Assembly: GCA_010279815.1 (NCBI GenBank) | Contig: QEOQ01000508.1 | Span: 6,380,039-6,444,038, forward strand | Direction: 5' to 3' | Source: Brachionus plicatilis | Taxonomy: Eukaryota > Rotifera > Eurotatoria > Ploima > Brachionidae | DNA: 64,000 bases | Shown: positions 49,620 to 59,000 of the stretch, piece after piece | Numbering within the stretch: position 1 is the stretch's first letter | How the letters are laid out: every line of letters begins with the position of its first letter | Program-made: the position numbers and the translations under genes | The notes under the pieces: generated by a model | Told to the model about the DNA's origin: nothing | Databases searched by the model: none | Seen by the model: only the letters and a program-made list of their open reading frames with translations

Positions 49620-50120
49620 CGGTATCCTATGATAATGCGCCATCTTTGTCGAAATAAAGTTAAAAACCAAGAGTGTTTAAGTTAATAAGGAGCATAAATA
49701 CTTGCTTCAATACGGTAGATTGGATAGACGGACCCAAGGATCCTAATGTAAACATTACATCTGGCGACGGGGATTATAGCCCCAAAAGACTAATAAAAGT
49801 ATCCTCGGAGGCAGTAATGTTTATAGTGCGTGTAACAGCTATCTGACGAGTGTTAGTTAGTACCTGGGGAAAATAATAGTCTATAGCTGGTGCTGGTCAT
49901 TGGTGATCCGGAAAAAGTCACAATGATAGACAGTTCCCTAGCATTAGCTTTATAAAAGCGGGGAATATGTGATATAGCGACATCTCTGTTGATATCACTG
50001 GAAAAATAACTAAACTTAACCAAAAGTGTTTAATTTAATAAGGACCTTGAATAGATGCTTCAATATGTCTAACGAGGGAATCGGTTAAACTGAAACTAAT
50101 GTAAACATTACAGTATCCTT
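49620..50120. repeat. GC-richer tandem repeat, period about 352 bp
   Basis: The block accaagagtgtttaagttaa to taatgtaaacattacat (49667-49760) recurs diverged as accaaaagtgtttaatttaa to taatgtaaacattacag (50019-50113). Units also share gcgccatctttgt and gcgacatctctgt upstream of it. The region stands out by composition. Between the blocks lies ctgacgag, enclosed by cagctat and atagctg, with a downstream gaaa and gtc: an imperfect hammerhead-ribozyme-like core (see findings). Confidence 0.55.
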
Positions 50121-51787
50121 CAAAAATGAAATTTCTTATACTTCAGAATTTATTTAAGAAATATATAGCTTAATATTACTTAAAGAAATTTTCATTATAA
50201 ATTTCAATTTTGATAAACTTTTTTTGTTTAAAATAATCAAAAATTTTAAATTGTTTTTAAAAGGTTCTTTTTTTAAATATTCAATTTAAACTGGTGTTTT
50301 TATTCAATAAATTTAATAAAATATGATAAATAAGGTAGAAAGTGTTATCATTATTTGAATTTTTTTTCAATAATTTCATTTATTTTAAAGATAGTTTAGA
50401 GAGTAATTTCCTTCGAACGGCGTAGTGCTTTCTTTTCAGTCAGCATTTAATGAATATTTCTGCATTAACTTAATTTTTGTATAATTATTTCAATGAACGA
50501 TGATCGATTTTGTAGTTTTTAGAGTCAACTTTATGAGTAAGGATTTGGTCAATTTTTTAATAATTTCAGTGATGTGCATGAAGTCGGAGCTGAGACATAG
50601 CGAAAAGTTTTTTTTTTAAAGTATCTGAAAACGGTCAAGTTCACTTTTGAATGCAATAATTGTGATATGAAAATATTCTGATATGGTGTAACGAACGGGG
50701 ATTTTGTCCGTCAGGAGAATATATATAATAGTTAAAAGAAAAAGTTTTGAAAGAAACTCTTTATTGTAACAATAGAAAAAATATTATTTTTTTAACAAAA
50801 ACAACAATTTGTTTTTACTTTGGTTGAGGAGTAAATAAAAAGAACGCTTTTATTTGCTTTTAACCAAGGCATCTGGGAATAGGTCTAATACAAAGGAACA
50901 AATGCATGTTTTAAAGTAATTTAATAGTAATTAAATTTTAGCTAGTTTAATAAAATCGGTATGAACAAATTGCTTAGCATTACTCCATATCTAAATCCAA
51001 TCTAAACTTTAAAGCATTCAGTTAATGTTCTTTAAGATGTAAGTTGAAGAAAAAAAGGACAAAAAAAAAGTCTAGTCATGATTAAATTTTCTGACCTTGA
51101 ATGCAGTGTATGTTTGCAAAATTTTAAGAATATAGTTCTGAGTAGCGAAGTCAAAGGGTGGTCTCTTGTGTTGTAAATTTTTAGGTGTACTGAATTTCCT
51201 TTAGCTTAAATAATGGCCCAACCAAATAAACAAAAAACAAAGCAGTGTGCAATAATTTTTTTGTTGCATTTAAAAGCCTATAAATAAAGCACCTATAAAA
51301 TTTTTTTTTTTTTTCATTAGACAATATTTTTACGAGCTAATTAAAGCTTAGTAAGCAGAGCCAAAAATAAAAGTAAACAATCATAGCTATTTGTTTAGAA
51401 AGTATGATCTCGGTGGGTTTAGTAAAGACACGAAACAGAGACCAAGGTGTGCTCCGAGTTTAAATGTCAAGTTTAATTTAAATAATTTGGTTTGCATAAA
51501 ATCTTAGATTATTATTTTTTTTTTCGTTTAACTGAGTCAAGCATTTAGACTAGTTTAGACAAGACGAATTTTATTTTTGCCAAATAAAAAAAGTTTTGGG
51601 CTATTTTGATCAAGAGATTGGTAAGGCCGGGTTTGAAAAAAAATTCTATTAATTATAGCGACTAATCAACCGTGCTTTTTTTGTCGGTCCAATTTAGATG
51701 AAATATTAGATGATCTCAAGCATTTGAAGAAGAAAAAGCCGACAACTAAAAAACTTAAGCAGTTAAACAAAATTTAGTGTGCCAACA
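50121..51787. other. upstream region of the coiled-coil ORF
   Basis: No coding exon recognised. A splice-acceptor-like ttttgcc...aatttag precedes the ORF at 51776, so 5' leader exons may lie here. Confidence 0.35.
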
Positions 51788-52387
51788 ATGACTAACAATA
51801 TAAACGATTCAGTGCATGTTGACGAAATGAGTCACGAAGGTGCACAGTGTACACAGTCAAGTCAACAACCAAGCACTCCGAATAAGGAGGCCAAGCTGAA
51901 GGAAAAGGAGGATCGAATACGAATTCTTCGCGAGAGGCAGGAGTTGGAGATCGAGAAGCGAAAGCGAGAGATCGAAGAGAACCTAAAGCGAAAACAAGAG
52001 CTGAGGGAAAGACAAATGCTGGAAAGAAAGAAGCGTTTGGACGAAATGAAAAGCAAAGAGATGGAGAAGAGACACGCAGTCGAAGAAAGAAGAAAGCAGC
52101 GAGAAGAGATGACTCGACAGCGTATGAGCCAAATGCTTCGAAAGGACCAGGAACGCGAGATACAACGAGTCGAGCTTGCCAAGCTTGCCTCCAAATTTAG
52201 TGGCGACAAGGCCAAAGCGCGTGAAACCAATGCAAATCAAGTAGTGGCGTCTCTTAACGACGCAAATTCAAATCTTTCCTCCTCATTGCTAGTTTCTTCT
52301 ACGTCAAATACAAGTTCTAATTTAAATTCGTATAACAAATCTCAATCAGTCTACAATTTGAGTCACAAAAATTCAGTACACAAGTAA
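51788..52387 (+). CDS. MAP7-like coiled-coil protein or first exon
   Basis: A 199-residue frame beginning MTNNINDSVHVDEMS. Residues 30-140 form a continuous Glu/Lys/Arg helix (RIRILRERQELEIEKRKREI, RQMLERKKRLDEMKSKEMEK), like the N-terminal microtubule-binding helix of MAP7/ensconsin; a Ser/Asn-rich tail follows. The AA|GTAATT at 52382-52387 overlaps the stop codon and is a potential donor, so the frame could be the first exon of a longer gene. Splicing from there into the exons at 56037 or 60124 would shift the frame, so I treat it as a separate short gene or isoform. GC-rich codons confirm it is coding. Confidence 0.65.
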   Translation: MTNNINDSVHVDEMSHEGAQCTQSSQQPSTPNKEAKLKEKEDRIRILRERQELEIEKRKREIEENLKRKQELRERQMLERKKRLDEMKSKEMEKRHAVEERRKQREEMTRQRMSQMLRKDQEREIQRVELAKLASKFSGDKAKARETNANQVVASLNDANSNLSSSLLVSSTSNTSSNLNSYNKSQSVYNLSHKNSVHK

Positions 52388-52680
52388 TTTATAAACGTTA
52401 TCTTTCATGCTTAATTTATGGCATTAATTAATTGAGCACATTAGATTTTTTTGTCTAAATCCATCATGTTCCTCTTATAAACAAAGTTTATTAAAACAAA
52501 TTTCATAAAATTAAGAAAAATTTTTTTGTGTTTGTTCAAAAAGAATTTTATTTTTTTTTTGGCTTTTGATTGTCGCTTTTATTTAGTCTTTTGATTTGTT
52601 TTATTACAAGTTAAGCTAAATGTTATATGAAAATTTTTTTCGATTTTTTTTAAAACCCAAAAGCTAAATAATATTTCAAT

Positions 52681-53085
52681 CAGAGTTGTTTAAAAGTAAC
52701 GGCAAAATGTAATTGATTGTACATTTTTACATTTTTGAGAGAAAAAAAAAATCAAAAAATCTAAAAAAAAATTTCCATTCAAGAAAAGTAATAATAAATT
52801 CGCAATTACTTAAAAAGGAGTTTTAGAAAAATTTAAATGTAAAAACCAAGGATAATTTTTTGAAAATTCCTTTTAATTAATTGAGAATTTATTATTACTT
52901 TTCTTAATGAAAAATTTTTTAGATTTGTTGATTTTTTTTTTCTCTAAAAAATGTAAAAATGTAAAAGTATAAAAATGTACAATAAATTACATTTTGCCAA
53001 AAGTCCGAGTAAAGACTTTAATTTTTTTTTCTTTAATTTTTTTTTTAATGACTTAGAATTTTTTTGGCACTTTTTAACAACTCTG
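52681..53085. mobile_element. hAT-type MITE, CAGAGTTG family, copy 2
   Basis: Ends CAGAGTTGTTTAAAAGT and CTTTTTAACAACTCTG, with exact 8-bp target duplication atttcaat on both sides (52673-52680, 53086-53093). The interior includes long complementary segments around ttttacatttttgaga. Confidence 0.88.
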
Positions 53086-53182
53086 ATTTCAATAAATTTT
53101 TAAATTATAAAGTAATAATAAGCTGCTATGAAATTATCTCTTTTTACTTTTTGCATTAAAGGATACTTTACCATATTTTACT

Positions 53183-53303
53183 CAGAGGTGTTTAAAAGTC
53201 CCAATATAAAGTCCAAGACTTAAATTTTTTTTTCAAAAATCCGAGTCAAAGACTTTAATTTAAAAAAAAAGTCTAGGTTTGGCTTTCGATCATTTTAAGC
53301 AAT
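53183..53303. mobile_element. hAT-type MITE, CAGAGTTG family, copy 3 (worn)
   Basis: Left end cagaggtgtttaaaagtccc and interior aagtc words are present. The right end (cattttaagcaatg) is decayed, so the boundary is approximate. Confidence 0.55.
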
Positions 53304-54296
53304 GAAAAATGACTGGAAATGCTTTGACAGTAGTTGAGAATTAGGTGGAAATTTGTGAACTTTTGTTAAATATGATTTGCCTAGAATAATTACTCTACAT
53401 AAATGGAAAAAAATGTAAGATAAATTTAATCTAGAAAATTTCTTTTTATAATTTATTAAGTGATTGCATTTTAAATAATATAACAAAATGCCATAAAATA
53501 AATTCACAATGCTAACTTCCGTCCTAACTGATTTACTTGAATATTTGATGTTAAAATAATTTGATCATATTCAAAGAGAAAATCAAATTTAAAAGAGAAT
53601 AGATATATAGATTCAAAAATTTGGCGTCAATGACAAAACCATTTTAATTTTAAATTTATGGTAGGCATTGGTTACCCTAAAAAACTTGTATAATTTCGAA
53701 TTCAAGTACCCTAAACTGTACATTTTACAAGAAATTTCCTATAAACAAATATTCAATTTTTAAGTTTTCTTGATTTTTTATATAATATTTTTTTAATCAT
53801 TGCATCGCCAAAATTCGAATTATTAATAACACAATTGGCTGAGTCACTTGGTACCCTAAAATTATTAAGATCGGACTATTTTACTTTCCTTACAAAGAAA
53901 TAGTTTTTGCTACTAATTAAACTTAAAATTTGTTCAAATATTATTTAGTAAGCCATACTTACCAAAAGCTCAAAAATAAATAGGTAAATATCTCATTGTG
54001 TAATTAATTAATTAAATTTTAAATTAACGTCTTCGGCATTTGTCGAACATAAAATAGCCACGATTAAAGACAAGTTTCAAAGATTTTGTCATTAATTTAT
54101 GTATTCCATTATTTATTTTAAATTTAAGTTTGCTTTTGACACTAGAAAACCTAAATTTTTTTACCGTTAAGATCCGAGAAGTTAAAAAAACTTCTTTTTT
54201 AAATTACAATGATAAAGGAGATATTTGGGGTAAGATTTTCTTTTGGAAATTTTAATCATGTGCAATTTGTGTTAAATAATAATAATAACAATAATA

Positions 54297-54493
54297 ATAA
54301 AAAGCTACAGCAAGCGAGCTTGCAGATATGGTTTACTGGGAAGACATCTATAGTAGCTAATGGCGCAAAAATTGAGAGGCAAGGCGTTCCACTTGTTGAT
54401 GACTCTGTTGGTGAAGAAGTTAGCTCGCTGCTGACATTTGGTCGTGACTTGGCCAGAAAGTCTTCTCCTGTGTCCCCTGTGTTATCAAATTAA
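54297..54493 (+). other. short coding-like ORF of unknown origin
   Basis: About 60 codons with clearly coding-like composition, reading KIERQGVPLVDDSVGEEVSS and LTFGRDLARKSSPVSP before a stop. It follows an (aat)n run that looks like a retroelement tail or microsatellite. It may be an exon of a nearby gene or a fragment of a mobile element's protein; I recognise no family. Confidence 0.35.
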
Positions 54494-54688
54494 AATTCAG
54501 AATTAGTTCAAATTGTTCCAAAATTGAAAGAAAAATTAACTGCAAATGAATACAAAATTTTTGACAAGTCAAAAAAACTCCTCGGGTCTAAATACTAATT
54601 TTTTTAAATACAAAATTTAAATAACATTTTAGAAAAAAATTAGGGATGAAAATTTTTGGAAAAATTTTTGTTTTGTTTACTTATTTTC

Positions 54689-54939
54689 AGAGTTGTTTAA
54701 AAGTCACAAGTCTCAAGTCAAGTCCAAGCCCGGACTTGACTTGAGACTTGTGAGACTTGATTTTTAAATTACGCACTTGGACTTTAACTTGGTCGCCATA
54801 ATAACTGCCGAGAACAGCAAAAATCATGTTGTTCGGACTTTTTTTTTTACATTTGAAAGTCTTTGACTCGAACTTTAGAAAAACCCGGACTTTTTTTTTA
54901 CTGACTTTGAATTTATTTTGGGACTCTTAAACAACTCTG
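54689..54939. mobile_element. hAT-type MITE, CAGAGTTG family, copy 4
   Basis: Left end CAGAGTTGTTTAAAAGTCAC, right end CTCTTAAACAACTCTG. Flanks cttatttt and ctaatatt agree at 6 of 8 positions. The interior contains the palindrome aagcccggactt-type words. Confidence 0.82.
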
Positions 54940-55670
54940 CTAATATTAAATATTTTTAATGGTCAAAAGAAGACTAAATTACATAAAAACAATAAACAAA
55001 TAATAAAAAAAAATTAATTTATATTTGGCTTTCGAAATTTCAATCACAACCATAAAATAAGTTTCGTGAGCAATTTTAGAGAAAAAAAGTTGAAAAAAAA
55101 AACATCAATTATAGATGATTTATAGGCTAAATGAAGCATAGAGTAAAATTCAGTTTTGTTTCTATATTTACAGACTTTCAAAGTCTAAAAATAAAATTGA
55201 CATAATTTCAAAAATTATAATATAAGGGAGTTTGGGGTTTAGTGTGGCAATAGGCGAATACGTTTGCTATTTTAATTATGATGGCTCGAAAAGGCCTCCC
55301 AGACCCGATCAAATAGGCCTGTTGCTTTTTTGTTTTGCTTAGCGTGTCTTTTTAAAAAATTTATTCAAAATTTAAATTTTGAACAGCTCTAAATTCAGTC
55401 TGTATTTTGGCGATCTGCTGCGTGTAGGTTTTCGAGCTTTGTTTTCCACACGCTCAAGCATACTTGCATCACGCACAAAAGTGTTTGTTAGCGGGTACTG
55501 AACAGTGTTCTGTTGTTTAGCAATGACGGTGCTCTTTAGAAACGCATTGTGTCTTAGGGCCAAGAGCTTTGGGGTTTAGCGTTCATCGATAGGGCTTCGG
55601 ACTGGGCAATATTAGAAATTCTAATCAGTTTAGTGAGAAGATAGAATGATCAGGCAGACTACTTGCTCGA

Positions 55671-55693
55671 TGAATGAATGAATGAATGAATGG
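55671..55693. repeat. ATGA tetranucleotide microsatellite
   Basis: About six units of atga/aatg upstream of the MAP7-like gene's leader exon. Confidence 0.85.
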
Positions 55694-55779
55694 GGCTTAG
55701 GTAGTCATTTTTTCAGTGCATAATTATCATAATGAACATGTTTTCAAAACAAGGAAATCTAGGATATTCTGCTCACTCT

Positions 55780-55911
55780 TTGCTTCGCATTTGAGCAAAC
55801 TTTTAATTGTTTAACTTTAAGCAACACATTTCAAGACTCGAACAATCAAAGCAAACGATCCAATTCAAGTCTTGCCAAGCACAACAAACCAAGCAGTGGT
55901 AAGTACTCTTT
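55780..55911 (+). promoter_or_regulatory. probable 5' leader exon of the MAP7-like gene
   Basis: GC-richer text that ends ccaagcagtg|gtaagt, a strong donor, 125 bp before the acceptor of the first coding exon. It lacks a useful ATG and so is read as 5' UTR. The transcription start is not pinpointed; 55780 is only where composition changes. Confidence 0.45.
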
Positions 55912-56074
55912 TTTTTATGTGTGTGTGGCTTTAGTGTTTGTTGACCGAGAGTTAGATTTTTTGTCTTTTTAACTTTTTGTCTTTTTTATTTTTTGTTGCT
56001 GCTGTGTGGCTGTTTAACTAACTGTTTGTAAAAAAGACTCGCGACGTGCTGTCACCAAGCCCAGTAAAACAGCA

Positions 56075-59000
56075 ATGTTTAAATCGTACCAGAATTTAAA
56101 CAATTCGGAGGCGTCCAAGCCGACCAAAAATGGTAATTTAATCCAAACATTTTGATTTAACACTCTTTATTCACATAACGTTGCTTATCTGACTCACTAA
56201 CTTTGGGTGTTTTGTAGCTTTGATGTTTGGTGTCGTTGGTTGCTCTTTGTTAACATTTTCCTGGCTACTTAATTGTGTTTAATTGATTGTTTAATTTAAA
56301 AGAATGCTTAAACACGATCTACGAAAATGTTACGGAGCGGCAGCGCCACACTGCTTGTCGTTTAGCTCATAGAAGCCAAATGCGCAAATTTAATAGCTCT
56401 AAAAATAATTATATTTATGTAAATTTAGCTGGTAGAAATAAGTATCGCTCATCAGCCGTAGCCTCAACTACATCTGCTACTAGTAGTCGAACTGGTTCTT
56501 GCTATTGGCAGGGACCGCCAGCTCATTTTATGCTACCAACACATGCTATTCACTGTAGATCTAGTCAAAGCATCGAACGGTGTCCCAGAGCTTGCAAAGG
56601 TAACCCAATTGTCTTCCTCACTGTGTCTTTATTGTCTTTCTCACTTTGTCTTCCTTTTTTCGCACATTTTCCAGTGGTTACTTAAGCAGCGTTTAACCTG
56701 TTTGCGGCGTTCGTTCAAAAAATGCAATGCTAAGGGGAAAACAGCTTTAGCTTTTTTTATTTGTGGTCTTTTAAAGTCCAAAAAAGATTCTGCAAATTTT
56801 ATCAGTTCATGTTGAACTTGAAGTTTATGATCATTTTTTGATGCGCAAACAGAGTTGTATAAAAGTCACAAGTCAAGTGCAAGTCAGGACTTTGACTTGT
56901 TACAAAAATTTTAAAAAAATAACTCAGAATTTTTACTTATTTTGAGAATAGAATTAAAATATATTATAAAATTTTAAGTATTGAATTTTTTTATCCAGGA
57001 AAAAACAAAATTATTTGTTTAAATTTCTTTTTCAATGTAAATATTGAAACATGATTTTTTAAACAATTCACATTATTGTGATATTCTTTTTAAGTGAATT
57101 TATTAATAAAAGACAAAAAATTTATGCTTAAAAAAATTTTAGAAATAAATTAAACAAGATAAAAAATATTAAAAAATATATAAAAAATCAAGATATAAAA
57201 AAATTTATGACTTGTAATTTTAGAATTTTTGTAACAAGTCCAGACTTGTTATTTTTAAAAAATATATTTTTAAATCCGAGTCATACTTTGACTTGTTTTT
57301 GACTTGCTAAGACTTTTTTTCCTGACTTTTATACAAGCCTGGCTCAAAATGATCAAAACAAACAAAAACTATAAAATAAGTTTCCATTTTTTAATAGAAT
57401 TAGTGCAGAGGTAAATTTTCGGTTTTAACATACTTTGTTAAATCTAATGGTAAAATCCACAAAAGTATGCAAAAATTTATCCAGTTAAAATACCATCATT
57501 TCGATGGTGAGCACTCTGCAATGTGCATTTTGATATTGCAGAGTTAATTTTTTTATTTAACTTAGAATGTTCAATCCAAAAATATATCTCTGCATTATTT
57601 CTTTTAAGAAATAACAATTTATTTAATAGATTAAGTTTGATTTGATCATTTTGAGCTAAAAAATTGATCCTAAACTTCAAATTGCTACAAATCCAGATTT
57701 TTTATTTCACTTGGAAATTTTAGAGAAAGCCAAGAAAATTGATGAAAAATTGAATTTTTTAAATTTTGATACAATTTTTCATTTGAAATTTTAACTAATT
57801 TTTTCAATTGCAAAAATGTACAAATGTGAATATTTGTCGATGTGTGATCAATTTACTTATGTATTACATAATGAAGTTTGAAGAAAATTTTTAATGTGTT
57901 AATAATTAAAAAATTGTTTAATTTGAACAAAAGTATGGTAAAATGTAGTAAATTTTACATTTTTACATTTTCATATTTTTAGATTTTTTGTGCAAAATTT
58001 CATTAAATTTTTATTTTTAATTTTGGTAACTAAATAAATTGGAAGAGTTTTTTTTTATTTTCTGAAATATTGCACAAAAAATCTAAAAATATGAAAATTT
58101 AAAAATGTAAAATTATTTTCATTTTGCCAAAAGTATTTGCTTCTTTTATTTTTTTGATCAATTAAAAGGCATTTTGAAATTTTATACAGACCTTCCAATA
58201 CAGAAATAAAAATTTTTTTTATAACTTTTGTTCTAAATATCAAAAAAATAGTTGTGCAAATAACACAGAGTAAAACAATTTTTGTTTCATCTTTTGTTGA
58301 AATCTGCAAATTGCACCATATTTTAAAGTATTTAAAATAAGACACAATTAATTTGCACAAATTTTTCAGACTTGTGCATTACGTGAATCAAAAGTTCTTT
58401 CTCTTTGTTTCATTCGCAAAACAAGTTTTTGACATTTAGAAAAAAAGTTATTAAAGATATTTATTTTTGTATTGGAAGGTTTGAATTAAATTTCACAATT
58501 CCAAAATTAAAATTAAAGATAAAAAATTAGAAAAAAATTGTGAATTATCTTTTTTTTTTAAATAGAAAAATGCAAAATACTATTCTGCAATTTTCAGAAT
58601 TTTACTTTATTTTTAGTTATAATTTATCAAAAATTGAAATACTTGGAAATATTCAAATTCAACATGTTTGAAGACAATTAAAAATGATCTTTCTTTAAAA
58701 AAAGTAATTAACACTAGAAAACCCGATTTTTTTATTATGTCAATTTGATAATTTGTCAATTTCACCCGACACTCATTTCATTGATTGTTTGGTCAAGAAT
58801 GGTCGGAAATCAAGAATGAAATTGACATAAATTTTTTAAATCTTTTTAACCAAATCTTTAAATTTAAAAAATGAAAAAATAATATTAAGATTCCTTTTCA
58901 ATTCAATTTGATGAAAAAAATTACAATTGTCTTATCACTAATATTTATTTATTAATTTTAAAAAAAAAGTTTAAATCTCTCTATAAGTTTTAATTGCCAA

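Noticed and set aside
51862..52240. Minus-strand frames opposite the coiled-coil ORF, and the similar ones opposite 60126-61547
   Set aside because: Glu/Lys/Arg-rich helices give long Ser/Leu-rich antisense frames as a by-product.
55372..55563. 63-codon minus-strand frame
   Set aside because: Composition is acceptable but there is no family, no splice support and it lies in the probable upstream region of the MAP7-like gene.
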